A stretch of 64,000 bases of DNA from contig NC_018312.1 of assembly GCF_000234665.1 (NCBI RefSeq), positions 62,001 to 126,000 on the forward strand. Reading direction: 5' to 3'. Origin of the DNA: Leishmania mexicana MHOM/GT/2001/U1103 (Eukaryota > Euglenozoa > Kinetoplastea > Trypanosomatida > Trypanosomatidae). Of the stretch, positions 20,979-31,554 are shown piece by piece. The notes under the pieces are model-generated. The model did not search any database and was not told the DNA's origin. It saw nothing but the letters and a program-made list of their open reading frames with translations. Every line of letters begins with the position of its first letter. The stretch's first letter is position 1. A program made the position numbers and the translations under genes.

Positions 20979-23060
20979 TCAGCACAAACGCTCGGATAGC
21001 TTTATGGCTTCTTTGTGAATTGCGGTGTTCGGGTAAGGAATAACAAAGCGGTCACCTGCCGAGGCGACGACTGCGTCACCGTCAAGAAGATCGCGAAGCT
21101 CAACAACCTCCGTACCCGAGGCATCGAACAGAAGGCTCACCTTTTTTCCACCCCGCCATTGCAACTCACGGGTGATAACAGTTTTGAGAGTAGCGAGCGT
21201 CTTGTACGTTGGACGCACCGTGACGGTGCGGTAGATATTGTCGTCGTAGAGACCGTTCTCGTAGACGCGAATGTGGATGGGCTTCGCTGCCGTCAATGGA
21301 GAAGGCGCAAGGCGTTTCGACACCGTCGCAGTGCTTGACTGCTTTGGCATAGCGGCAGCTTTCCTTGAAGGAGGCGCAGGTGCAGAGGAAGATGCGGTTG
21401 TGCTAGGAGCGCTGCTCGAAGCTGCGGCAGGAGCGACCCCAGTGCTTGCCGCGGCTGGGTTGGGGCGGATGCGCGGAGTCTTCCCTACGCGACCCGGAGC
21501 GGTAAGGGAGGGGCGAGCATCGCCCACGGCGGCGAAGTGCGATGTGACGCCGTCGCACTTGTAGGCACACCCTGTGGTAGCCACAAGCCGCATGCCATCG
21601 TGCACAGCGCCTGCCAACTTGATTTCAACACCCTTGTCTGTGAAGAGACGGGTGGCTGTGAGACGCTGCTTGTCCCAGCGCAGCTTGCGAGTGACGACAG
21701 CGAAGACTGCAAACATTGTGGTGCACTGCGCCTGCAGTGAGATGCGGACCGGCTCGGAGAGGTTGCCACCAGGCTCGGTGAGGCCGGCGAACCAGCACAG
21801 TCTTGTGCCTGAGTTGTCTGCACCACTGGATCGTCGCCGAGTCAGGGCTCCGACCTCATCGCGGAGATCCCGCGATGAATGATTTGGCGTCGCACACGCC
21901 TTATGGAAGCAAGCTGCCTTGGCAGCGGCCGCACCGGCGGAGTCCACCGCCCTCTCCGCATCCACCAAAGCATCGATGTCACACATGGAGGAGCCCGGCG
22001 TTGGGCGAAGGTCTGGTGTGCCCTCAGAGTCTGCGGTGGTACTGGTGCAGCACGGCCCGCCGTCCTGCATTGCACACGACATGGGCGACCCCAAACCTTC
22101 AACAACTCCGTCCATCGCAACAGCCGGCAGAAGACTCGGCTGCGCTCGGTCCACTGTCGCTGACGGTGGGTGCGCGTTCACATGCGAAGCCGACGATGGC
22201 CGGCACGGCCCGCGCGGCGGTTCTTTCTTCACAACCGAGCGAGCCGTTGGGACGGCCGCAGTCGGCTTCTTCCGCGCCTCAATGATTAACTTCTTCGCCG
22301 GCTGCTCGGCCGCCTGCGATGTAGCGGGAGCGGCAGGGGCGGGAAAAGATGACGCTCGCGCTGGGATCGGCGCCGCACGCTTGGCAGCGGTGCCACGAGC
22401 TTCGTGAACAGTGGGAGGGGGCGGTGGTGGAATGAACGCTGGCAGCACAGCAGCACTCAATGGCACAGATGGCCGACGATGCGGCATGCACAAGTGACCC
22501 CACCCCGGCAGCGCTTCGGCCTGTGGTGCTGATGGTGGCGGCAGCAATGCCTTCGCACTTGATACGCTCTTGACTCCCCTTGTCGGGTCGGCGTGCTGAG
22601 CGGCGGCGCGGCCGCTTGTCCCTGCACCTGTGTCCTCGCTTTCCTGTGAGAGAGCGAGGCACTCAACGAAGAAAACCTTGGTAACACCGTCGGCGAAGCG
22701 AAGCTCCACAGCCGGCTTTCCCTGAAAGGACTTCATCACCCGCATCACCTGGCCTTGCTCGCCAAGGTACACTGCCTTGAGGGGATCGGCAGCGAAGTGG
22801 CCGCGATCGGCGCGGTGCAGTAAGTGAACGTCATCCTTTACAGACACTCTCGCTCCCACGGACACTTCCACGCCACCCACTGACAGCCTCTGCGGCACCT
22901 CCGCCTCGGCCTTCCTCTGCGCCAAGGCGGTGATCTCCGTTACCGATAACTCCGGGTGCGCGCCGGCAACAACGTCGAACGCGGCCAGCTCGCGCTCACG
23001 CGTATCGCGCAGCTGTTGTAGCTGACGTTGAATCTCCTCCCGCCGAGCGGCGGTCGACAT
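20979..23060 (-). CDS. Doublecortin (DCX)-domain protein
   Basis: The protein has 693 residues from the ATG at 23060 (MSTAARREE); the codon at 23081 is TTG. A short N-terminal coiled coil (residues 5-25) precedes a beta-rich SH3-like segment at about 60-138 (GARVSVKDDVHLLHR ... AVYLGEQGQVMRVMKS). A long Pro/Ala/Ser-rich linker follows. The C-terminal half has two DCX-type ubiquitin-fold domains: a degenerate one at about 420-505 (RISLQAQCTTMFAVFAVVTRKL) and a clear one at 593-676 (HIRVYENGLYDDN, then LLFDASGTEVVELRDLLDG and VVASAGDRFVIP). DCX tandems bind and stabilise microtubules, so a role on the subpellicular, axonemal or basal-body microtubules is likely. Confidence 0.85.
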   Translation of the reverse strand: MSTAARREEIQRQLQQLRDTRERELAAFDVVAGAHPELSVTEITALAQRKAEAEVPQRLSVGGVEVSVGARVSVKDDVHLLHRADRGHFAADPLKAVYLGEQGQVMRVMKSFQGKPAVELRFADGVTKVFFVECLALSQESEDTGAGTSGRAAAQHADPTRGVKSVSSAKALLPPPSAPQAEALPGWGHLCMPHRRPSVPLSAAVLPAFIPPPPPPTVHEARGTAAKRAAPIPARASSFPAPAAPATSQAAEQPAKKLIIEARKKPTAAVPTARSVVKKEPPRGPCRPSSASHVNAHPPSATVDRAQPSLLPAVAMDGVVEGLGSPMSCAMQDGGPCCTSTTADSEGTPDLRPTPGSSMCDIDALVDAERAVDSAGAAAAKAACFHKACATPNHSSRDLRDEVGALTRRRSSGADNSGTRLCWFAGLTEPGGNLSEPVRISLQAQCTTMFAVFAVVTRKLRWDKQRLTATRLFTDKGVEIKLAGAVHDGMRLVATTGCAYKCDGVTSHFAAVGDARPSLTAPGRVGKTPRIRPNPAAASTGVAPAAASSSAPSTTASSSAPAPPSRKAAAMPKQSSTATVSKRLAPSPLTAAKPIHIRVYENGLYDDNIYRTVTVRPTYKTLATLKTVITRELQWRGGKKVSLLFDASGTEVVELRDLLDGDAVVASAGDRFVIPYPNTAIHKEAIKLSERLC

Positions 23061-23980
23061 AGTTGAGGAAGAGTCCGCCAAACACCGTCTCCCAAATGCA
23101 TACAGAGAGGAGGAAACAGTTGTGGACGGTGAGCAGCCGTGAAGGAGTCGCGAAAGGGAGACAACGTCGCGGCGGCGTCAAACGGACGACAGGAGACGAG
23201 GAGCAGAGGGGGAAGAAGACAAGGGAAACAAAACGGCGCGCCGCCGCAACCACAAAAAAAAGATAAAACGAACGTTGAGGACTTGTCAGCTTCGGCCGGT
23301 GGCTCGTTTTATGTGTGTGGAGGGGGGGGTTCGGGTGTGTGCTGCTGCGAACAAAATGCCCGAGAACAACGGAAAGGAAGCGAGTACGGGTACAACCACC
23401 AAGAACGCACATAGAGAGGAGACGAGAGAGAGGCGAAAGAAAGGCGGTTGCAGGAGCTTGCGTCTGTGTCCAGGCCTTGAGCATGGGGAGTAAAACGCGT
23501 GCATGAAACGGTAGTGGGCGGGTGCCGCACTCGATGGAAGAGGCATATGCACAGCCAACAAGGGAGACGCTAAATAAGCCCACGCTGTCGCGTTTTCTTT
23601 CTTTCCCCGTTTGTGGTGCGAGGTGCGATACCGAATGAGAAGAGAACAGCCCACCCACATCTCGCAACGCCTTCAGATATGTGCACAGATCCTCCTGTGC
23701 GGGTGAGCAAGACCCGCTTGCGTTGGAACTTATCTGATATTGCACTGCGAGACGTCGCTGCGGCAAGTGGCACCGTCATCCGAGCACACACATAGAAAAA
23801 TTGAGGTAGGAACGTATGGGCTCAGGCACCGACACACTCTGCTACCAACGTCCACGCCAAGAGAGACACGCATAAGAAGCGGGGGTAGGCTCTGCAGCTT
23901 TGGTCAAACTCCTCTATTGAAGACACAAACGTTTTCTGCGTCTGTTTCACGCTCTGCCACACAACTGAGCTTAGCCCACT

Positions 23981-24597
23981 CAACTCACCCCGCGACCTGT
24001 CGCAGGGCCCCCATCCGCGTCGTGCGAAGCAGCGCTAGACACGCGCGTGTTACAGCAATGCGCCGACCCAGTCATCTCAGCACGGCCCCTGCCTCAAACG
24101 CTACCCACCCGCCCGTCCCCCCAGGTCGCCTCACAGCAGCTCCCACGACGCCGGGTCCCCACATGCTGCATCCCCCTCGGCGTGGCTCCGGTCCCCACAC
24201 CAGCAGGCAGCGTGAGGGCCGGGTGGCATGCGTTCGCGTCACGCCGACGCTCGGCCCTTCACGGGTATGGTACAAGCGTGCTCACCGTCCCAGCTCGCTC
24301 CGACGCAGCACCACTCAGGGCCCGACCGCCGATATCAGCTGCTACGAATCGCTCTGGCCTCCCTCCGGCTTACGTGCGCTGACCATGTCACCACCACATG
24401 TGGTTCCGCATTGGCACGAAATAGGAGGGGAAGGGCTTCTGGGCTTCTCCCACACAGAGTGTGGGAGTGCTGGGCCCTGAGGATGCGACGCGCCGAGGAG
24501 TCCTCCCCCGTCCGCGGGGATGGCGAGGTACTCACACAAAATCAAAAAAAATAGAAAAGTAGCTGTCGTGTTTGGCATCTTACAAACGACAAAGAAA
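23981..24597 (+). repeat. SIDER-like dispersed element, copy 2
   Basis: It is nearly identical to copy 1 over its whole length, including about 45 bases beyond the A-rich tail, and to copy 3 over the common core. It starts about 0.5 kb past the stop of the FG-nucleoporin gene, so it probably lies in that gene's 3' UTR, in antisense orientation. The hairpin stem at 24447-24467 is perfect. Confidence 0.75.
24447..24467 (+). repeat. Hairpin in repeat copy 2
   Basis: CTCCCACAC, loop AGA, GTGTGGGAG: a perfect 9-bp inverted repeat. Confidence 0.75.
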
Positions 24598-25103
24598 CGT
24601 CCGAACAGCAAACAAAACGCACCGCTGGCCTCTGTCGCAAGAGAAGTATGTGTGTGTGGGTGTGCGTGTGTGGGTGTGTGTGACCGTGACACCAGAGACA
24701 CGAGCACTACACAAGGCCAACAAACGGGCACACGCACACACGCTAATGTGGAGAGAGGAAACAAAGGATATTACCGTAGCGGCTAAACGACGGGGGAGAC
24801 AACGGGGCATAACCTCGGCACGACAAGACATACGTGCACGCACACACTTTAATAGAGGACAAGCCAACAAAGAAGTGTTGCTCGATGTCTACGCGGTTGC
24901 CGAGGTACAGCGACGACATTCCCGTTATTCTCTCGACTACCTCGCACGGTCTGCCGTCGCAAACTCTCCGTGCTGTGCACAATCTCGGACAGTGTACACA
25001 ACGAGGGCAGAGGTGAAGGGGAAGAGAGAGGCAGTGAGCAGAACAACAAAGCGCGCGAGAGTGACCGCACCGATGGACTGCACTTGCATAGAGAACAAAA
25101 ATG

Positions 25104-26909
25104 TCACTTCTTTGAAGAGGTAAAGGAGAAGCTGGGGGTGCATGAAGCACCAAACGACCCTGTCGGCGTGGGGTGGCTGGGGAACGAGAAGGGATTGGAC
25201 GCGGTCCCGGAGGCACCCGTGCTTGCCCCGAGCGATGACGATCCTCCAAATGAGAGCCCGGATCCAAAAGCTGGCTTCGCGCGATTCGAGTTCAGGTTGA
25301 ATGAGAAGGCACCGCTGCTCCCACCCGAAGTGGCACTTTCAGTCTTCGCTTTCTTGTCGTTGCCCTTGTCGTCGTCGTCGCTGTCCGCGTTGGGTGCAAA
25401 CCCGCTGTCATCTGCAATGACCGCCGGTGGGCCCGGCTTCACAAACGAGTTCGTCTTCGGAGCGCCAAAGGCGGGCGCCGTAGGTGTGTCCGCCTTCTCG
25501 GCAAGCTTAGCTGAGAAGGAAAAGGGGTTTGCAGGAGTTCCCGTAGACAACGGTGGTGTTGCACCAAAGGTGGGCTTCACGCCAATGGGGCTAAAGCTAA
25601 ATGCCGCCTTTGCCGGCGCCGAGCTTTCCTTCGGGGGCTTTGTGACCCTGTCGTTGCCCTTGTCGTCGTCGTCGCTGTCCGCGTTGGGCGCAAACCCGCT
25701 GTCATCCGCAATGACCGCCGGTGGGCCCGGCTTCACAAACGAGTTCGTCTTTGGAGCGCCAAAGGCGGGTGCCGCAGGGGCAGAACGTGCAGGAATCGCC
25801 CCTGCAGGCTTTGAGCCGAAGACGAACGAGTTGGGGGCTGCAGCGACAGCTGCAGGTGTCGCTGTGCCTCCAAAGAGAGGCGCCTTCACGGTAGGCACAT
25901 CGGCCAGCGGGGAAGAAGGCTTTGCAGCAGCAGAGGCGTCATCATTGCTGGATGTTTTCGCCTTGCCAAACAGTCTTACCGTCGCAAGCGACCCAATAGG
26001 CACCGTCAAGGAGTTCTCCTGCGAGCCCAGCGGGATGGCCGACGGAGCGTTGCTCAACGACGCATCGCAGGCGTCGTTGTCAGTGGCTGTTTTTGGTGTC
26101 TTGCGCATCCGCGACTCAGCGGCAGCTACCGGAGGAGACGCGAGACGCGGACGCTTGGCATGGACCTGCAAGCTGGACGGGGAAGTAAGAAGACTCGCAC
26201 GAGACGGGTAAGCAGTGGCGCCACGGTACGTCGCGGCCTCGTCTGGATGTGCGAACACCATAGGATAAATGCTGCGCTCGGGTGCCGCGAAGTACTGGTT
26301 CACAGTGATCTGGCACTGTGGGGGCTCTCGTACCGAGGGGTAAGCGAGCAGCGCGTCGCGCGTCTGCGGTGCCGGCTCCGAGACCGGGGGCTGCGGAGGT
26401 GGCAGATGATACTGAACTGTGCTGCGTCGCGGACGGCGGAGCTCGATGGTGTCGGCTACGTGCGTCTCCTCAGACGGCTGCGGGGCACCAGAGTAGCTTT
26501 GCGCCGGAGTCGTGGTAGAGATGTGGGGTGTGTTGGGATGGACTGTCGCGTAGGGGAACGCCTTCGCAGAGGTGTTGTTGTCCGTGAACGCATTGACCTC
26601 CCCGTGTGGCCTCACATGCAACACGCCTAGCACCCCACTGACAGTATTGTAGGCAAGGTTGGCGATACGGCGCACGTACCGCCAGCCTTCGCCCGACTCG
26701 TTGGCGTCGTACGGCGAGGAAGGCGACGGTGCATTCCACGTGTGGCTGTTGGGCCCCGCAAATGAGCTCCCGGCTGGCCGCGGCGCAGCTGGACGAGGAT
26801 CACAAAAAGGCACATCGGCGCCGTCAAAGCTCATGTGAGCCATCGAGCTGGTGCCGCTTGAAAGACGACTGCTACCAGCCGGCCGCACGCGGATACGATT
26901 ACGGTGCAT
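25104..26909 (-). CDS. FG-repeat nucleoporin
   Basis: The protein has 601 residues from the ATG at 26909 (MHRNRIRVRPAGSS). The N-terminal third has no FG motifs and includes a helical stretch around GEGWRYVRRIANLAYNTV, perhaps the pore-anchoring part. The C-terminal half carries scattered FG/FS motifs: LFGKAK, PLFGG, FVFGSK, PAFGAPK twice, PTFGA, AFGSGLSFGG and GSFGA, with spacers rich in Ser, Ala, Pro and Lys typical of the transport barrier. A 42-codon segment (PAFGAPKTNSFVKPGPP through SDDDDKGND) occurs twice. It likely acts in the nuclear pore channel. Which trypanosome Nup it corresponds to cannot be decided here. Confidence 0.85.
   Translation of the reverse strand: MHRNRIRVRPAGSSRLSSGTSSMAHMSFDGADVPFCDPRPAAPRPAGSSFAGPNSHTWNAPSPSSPYDANESGEGWRYVRRIANLAYNTVSGVLGVLHVRPHGEVNAFTDNNTSAKAFPYATVHPNTPHISTTTPAQSYSGAPQPSEETHVADTIELRRPRRSTVQYHLPPPQPPVSEPAPQTRDALLAYPSVREPPQCQITVNQYFAAPERSIYPMVFAHPDEAATYRGATAYPSRASLLTSPSSLQVHAKRPRLASPPVAAAESRMRKTPKTATDNDACDASLSNAPSAIPLGSQENSLTVPIGSLATVRLFGKAKTSSNDDASAAAKPSSPLADVPTVKAPLFGGTATPAAVAAAPNSFVFGSKPAGAIPARSAPAAPAFGAPKTNSFVKPGPPAVIADDSGFAPNADSDDDDKGNDRVTKPPKESSAPAKAAFSFSPIGVKPTFGATPPLSTGTPANPFSFSAKLAEKADTPTAPAFGAPKTNSFVKPGPPAVIADDSGFAPNADSDDDDKGNDKKAKTESATSGGSSGAFSFNLNSNRAKPAFGSGLSFGGSSSLGASTGASGTASNPFSFPSHPTPTGSFGASCTPSFSFTSSKK
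25355..25480 (-). repeat. 126-bp coding duplication, unit B of the Nup gene
   Basis: It matches 25649-25774 with four base differences, all at third codon positions and synonymous. Confidence 0.8.
25649..25774 (-). repeat. 126-bp coding duplication, unit A of the Nup gene
   Basis: This is the upstream member (in reading order) of the in-frame duplication, 294 bp from the other copy. Confidence 0.8.
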
Positions 26910-29900
26910 GTCACAGAGGAGAATGTGGTGTGAATGACAGATCAAACTCGGGAACGAATGAGGTCGACGGGTTTCTTCTATGTGCGTGTGTGTATGTGTG
27001 TGTGCGCGCGCGGAGGTCCCTTCCTGTCTCGTCCACGGTCGACACTGACAAGGCCACAAGCTTCAAGTGAACACGGCGACGGCAGAGAGACGCGGCTGCG
27101 TGCAACAGCTTTGCTGTAGACGTGAAGTGGTGTTAGGGAAGGGGGCTGAAGAGAAAAGACTTACTTGGTCGGGGGAAGCTCACGCGCGCAGCTGTGTAGA
27201 ATAAAAAGCGCAGCGCTTCCACCCTCGGTTTTCGTTTTTTACTTTTTTTCCTACCCTTCACAAAGGCATTGGTTGCAGCATCAGGGAGGGGTTCAACGGA
27301 GTGGCAGGTGAGAACGGAGGAAGAGCGCCAGGAACGTAAGACTACCACTAAACACACACCAGGGCGACGGACCAAGAACGGGAGGTGGCGGCTCGGACAG
27401 CGACGGATGAAAGGCGCACATACAGCATCAAAGACGGGTAGCTGTCGCCTCCCCGATATTTGACCTGCACGCGAAAATGTAGCAGCCCCTAGAGCAGGTT
27501 ACTTTGAACGCCCAAAGTAGTTGCAAGCAGGAAGCGGAGCACAACGGCTCCACGACGCTGGCTTGTCGCAAACCGGGTAAGGGCCACAACGGCAAACCCG
27601 TCTTCGCCTTCGAGTGGGAGAAAAAAGAGACTGGTCATTCGAGTCTCCTGTCAAAGCGCACCAGTCTAAGAGAGGTGACAGAAATCAAATAAAAACAAAG
27701 AAAGGCGAGCTAGAGAAAGAGAGCCAACACAGCAGCCACCTCCAGCCCCGCGACGCTCTAATCCTTACTTTTCATGCTACCATCCGACCCCTCCCCCTCT
27801 CCCTGACCGACCACCACCACCACCTTGTCCTTCTTCACTTGGCTTGGATTCGCGCTTCGGGCGGCTGTTGTATTTCCTTTTGGTATATATAGAGAGAGAG
27901 ATTGGGGGTGTGAGAGGTTTATTTGTTTTTCGTTGGAAGGAGGGGAGGGGAGAAGGGGGGGAGGAGCTGTTCTCGCCCATGTAGTCGACACCTTTGCATA
28001 CGCACGCCAGCGGCATCCTCCACCGGCCAATACACGAAAAAAAAAGTAGAGCGAGAGAGAGAGACAAAGAAGAAAACAAAACGGAGAAGATAAAAAAGGA
28101 AAGAGGTGCATGCACAACTGCCACGCACACTTCTCCACAAGCTAAAGCGCACACAGGTGGAAAATAAACGTAGACGACACGCAGAACGTGCACACCCCCT
28201 ACGCAAGCACACATACACGCATGCGAGTGTTTTGCGTACGAGTGCCACCCACGGAAAGCGAGTAGGCGCAGAGGGGGTGAAGAAGGCCAACAGAACAAAA
28301 GAAGAGAGGGAGATCACGCACCAGGATGGGGGGAGGGGAGAAGTCGAGAAAGAAAGAGCGAATGGCGTTCTTCGATAGAGCAGTCTCTGCCTTACCTCTT
28401 TTCGAAGAAAAACAGCGGCTTTCAGCACTTCGCCACTTTCTATCTCGGCCATGCCTCAGCCCTACGCCTCCTCCCTCCCCCCTTGCACCGACCCACCATC
28501 ATCCCCAGACACACCTACACAACCGAAACAAACACTACGCCAGACACGTGCTCCCTCGACTGACACGTGACCCCCGATCCGATCCCGCCGCACATCACAT
28601 CTGCTGTGAGAATAGAACACAAGAACAGGGAGAGAGATCAAGAGAAACAAAAGGAGAACGATATAGAAGCGATGAAAAACACATACGGAAGAGAAAGAAA
28701 GAGCACGACGCCACACCCGGTCGCTGTAGTCGTCACCACCATGCACACCATCGCTGAGTATACACCAACGTGTATATGTATGTGTGTGTGTGTATAGATG
28801 CATTCTTTCGCGCGTAGAGTGCGTGGGACCGCACATGATGGAGGACGATTTTGTGTGCGTGTGTCTGTGGTTTACGATCAAGCTGTACAACCCCTTCTCC
28901 AGCCCTTTTTCGATGGCCGTTCGTGTATGCATCAGCCCCTTTGTGTACACGGTTGGGGGAGAGAGAGAGGGGGGAGCGGCGCTTCAAGTGCGCTAAGCTT
29001 TGATGACCCTCCTCCTCCTTCTCGTGGTGTTTTATGCTGTGGCTATTCGCTGCTGCCCCCGTTGTCTCCAAAAAAGGAAAAAAATGGGAGTGGAAAAAAA
29101 ACAATAGACAAGAGACCTGTTCGCTTCTTAAGATGCGTAGCCCCCGCCCTCTTCGCGCACATACGTATGTGGACGCTGTGCAGAAGAGCAGGGTGTCGCT
29201 AAGCTCGTTTTCGTGTGTGTTTTGTTTCTCTACTCTTCGCCGTTGATTTGCCTCTCCTCCCCTGTCCCGCCCCACCCCACATCTCCCCGTGTATCTCGCG
29301 AACTTCTCCCTCTCATCCATGAGAGTTCCAGCCGTGGGGCTCGATGATTACTAACAGGAAGCAAGGAAAAGAAGCTAGCGTTGGACGAGGGACGACACAC
29401 TTGCCATCACACGCAGAGAGACGTCAGCAGGGAGAGTGGGAGCAAGCGGACACGCAGAGAGAGGCAATGGGGGAAAGAGAGGAACCGCAGAGAACTGAGG
29501 AGGGGAGGAAGGGGCAGCGATGAAGCGGGATACGTTTGGTCGACGAGATCCAGGAAGGAACGGGGCACCAGGATGCACTCGAAAACATTGGCAAACAGAG
29601 GGAAAAAGGGGGGCGGCAACAGCGCCAACAACGACACTGCGGCGGACAGCGTCAAAAGAAAAAGACAGAAAGAAAAAAGGCACGACAGGAAGGAAGGAAG
29701 CAAGAACAGCACGGCACATCGTCATAGAAAAGAAGCAATCAGCACCAGTGCCAGCACAACCACCGCACCTGCTCCGACAACTGCATGCGTTGGGGTGAAG
29801 ATAGAGAGATGTATGAGAGCGCCTTTTTTTTCCGTGCTCCCGTCCGCACAGCGCATGATACCGAAATTGTATTAGCAAGCACAGTGGATCACCACACATG

Positions 29901-30048
29901 GCAACAGCTGCGACACACAGAAAAAAGACAACGAAGCAGGTGCCATAGAGCGCACCTCATACCTCTCCCTTCCCTGTGTTTTCACAGCACAATCACAGTG
30001 CCACGAGCAAGAGTCGCATGTGAATGTCTTTCCCATGGCGCCAATGGC
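26910..30048. other. Long spacer (3.1 kb)
   Basis: It lies between the Nup and NEK genes. It contains GT/GC patches (26980-27010, 28770-28800), a TATATATAGAGAGAGAGA stretch near 27882-27901 and long purine-rich runs at 27650-28350 and 29400-29750. Reading frames there translate microsatellites. No gene is recognised; a long NEK 3' UTR is likely. Confidence 0.5.
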
Positions 30049-31554
30049 TTACTGCTTCCCCTCCCAGACGGCCAGCTTCGTGATGGCGTTGGAGTTGTGC
30101 GCAAATTTCGGTCCTAAAAGTTCAGTCAGCTCGTGCTGCATCTCCGAGTTGGTGAGGCCGCTCATCATACCAGAGTTGTAAAGCTCGACAGCGAGATTCA
30201 GCAGCTCGGAGCCCATCTCCGCCTCCAGGTGGTCACGTACGTCGGAGGCAAGCACCGTGCGCCCATTAGCCAGCGTGATCGTCTCCACCTGTGGGGCGCT
30301 GTCGGCGGGGCCGTCGCCGAACTCCTCTGGGTGCCCGCCAAGGTCCGACTTGCCCACAATTTCCTTGGTGTTCTGCACCATGGCCTGCTTCTGCGCAATG
30401 TAGTCGCCATCGTCATCCACGTCGGGATGGCACATCTGCTCAGGTGCCGCTGCTGTCTTCGGCGCAGACTTTTCCTCAGCGGCCTGCTTCGCCAGCATTG
30501 CCTTCATCTTCTCCCGGTCCATGCCGCGCAGCATCGCCATCTGCTCGCGCTCGCTGAGTTGCGGTTTTGCCGGCTCCTGTGAAATCCTCGCCACCTCCTC
30601 CTTGATGGGGCTCGACTTAGCATGCTTCTCGCGTTCGCTAAGCTTCTTCGCCTCGAAGTCGATGTGGTCCTTCTCCACCTGGCGGGCCAGGTCCTCACTG
30701 AAGCTGCGCAGCGTGCTTTGCACGTAGGGGCTCTCTAAGATGCGGTTGATGCTGGGACGCTGCAGGTAGTTCACCTGCAGCAGGCTGGCACACAGGGAGC
30801 GCATCTCCACCGGAATAGTGGTGGGGATCGGGTCGTAGCTACCTGCTAAGATCTTCTTGAGTAGGTCCTTCAGCGTCTTGGCGTTGAAGGGGCGGTGCAG
30901 GGTGAGGGTCTCGTAGAAGACGACGCCGAGAGCCCACACATCACTCTTGTTGTTATACGGCTTGCTTTGGCAGAGCTCCGGTGAGAAATAGTAGGGGGTG
31001 CCGCACACCGTCTTGGCACATGCCATCGTGTTCTGCAGAATGGTTGAAATACCGAAGTCGCCAAGCTTCACCACGTTCTTGGAAGTGAGGAAGATGTTGG
31101 CCGTCTTGAGGTCGCGGTGAAGGATGTGGTTGTCATGCAGGTACTTGAGCGCCATACAGATCTGCAGAAACCAGAACATCGCCAAGTTCGGGTCGAAGGG
31201 CTGCGGCACGTCTTGCTTCTTTGCCTCCTTTATACGGGAGCTCAAGTCGCCGCCGTCTGCGTATTCCATGATAATGAAGATGAGAGTGTCGTCCTCGAAG
31301 TGCTCGTGGTAGCGAATGATGTTGGGGTGGTCGACAGCCGCTAGAATGCGAATCTCATTCTGCACGTCACGCCGCTCTTTGGGCGTCATTGAGATGGAGT
31401 CGATTGCCTTGGCCACGTAACGCTTGCCATCCGACTTTGAGCGGACGAGCACCGCCTCGCCGAAGCTGCCTTTGCCGATAGACTTGATTTGGCGGTATTT
31501 GCTGCGGAACACCTTGCTCTCCAGCGCCCGCGACTCCTCTGCTACCTGCGCCAT
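30049..31554 (-). CDS. NEK-family serine/threonine protein kinase
   Basis: The protein has 501 residues from the ATG at 31554 (MAQVAEESRALESK). The kinase domain spans about 20-285 with all active-site elements: glycine loop GKGSFGEAVLV (27-37), Lys49, HRDLKTANIFL (146-156), DFG (166-168) and an activation loop ending GTPYYFSPEL. Gatekeeper region IIMEYADGGDL and the HRDLKTANIF form are typical of NEKs. The C-terminal 200 residues are helical, Lys/Glu-rich and then acidic, ending in a small folded-looking segment (LEAEMGSELLNLAVELYNSG). NEKs act in flagellar, basal-body and cell-cycle control; trypanosomatids have many. An active enzyme is expected, as no catalytic residue is missing. Confidence 0.92.
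   Translation of the reverse strand: MAQVAEESRALESKVFRSKYRQIKSIGKGSFGEAVLVRSKSDGKRYVAKAIDSISMTPKERRDVQNEIRILAAVDHPNIIRYHEHFEDDTLIFIIMEYADGGDLSSRIKEAKKQDVPQPFDPNLAMFWFLQICMALKYLHDNHILHRDLKTANIFLTSKNVVKLGDFGISTILQNTMACAKTVCGTPYYFSPELCQSKPYNNKSDVWALGVVFYETLTLHRPFNAKTLKDLLKKILAGSYDPIPTTIPVEMRSLCASLLQVNYLQRPSINRILESPYVQSTLRSFSEDLARQVEKDHIDFEAKKLSEREKHAKSSPIKEEVARISQEPAKPQLSEREQMAMLRGMDREKMKAMLAKQAAEEKSAPKTAAAPEQMCHPDVDDDGDYIAQKQAMVQNTKEIVGKSDLGGHPEEFGDGPADSAPQVETITLANGRTVLASDVRDHLEAEMGSELLNLAVELYNSGMMSGLTNSEMQHELTELLGPKFAHNSNAITKLAVWEGKQ

Larger units (their letters stand above)
23061..25103. other. Spacer (2.0 kb) containing repeat copy 2
   Basis: It lies between the doublecortin and FG-nucleoporin genes. 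Purine-rich DNA near 23061-23500 (the doublecortin leader region) gives way to repeat copy 2 and then to a GT/GC-rich stretch at 24650-24850. A short minus-strand ATG frame near 24920 (starting MSSLYLGNRVDIEQHFF) looks locally protein-like but decays at once. Confidence 0.55.

Noticed and set aside
24860..24930. Short minus-strand frame starting MSSLYLGNRVDIEQ
   Set aside because: Locally protein-like for about 25 residues, then decays into spacer sequence; too short to support a gene.
24970..26211. 413-codon plus-strand frame opposite the FG-nucleoporin
   Set aside because: It mirrors the repetitive GC-rich coding strand of the Nup gene; no domain, and it runs against the direction of every other gene.
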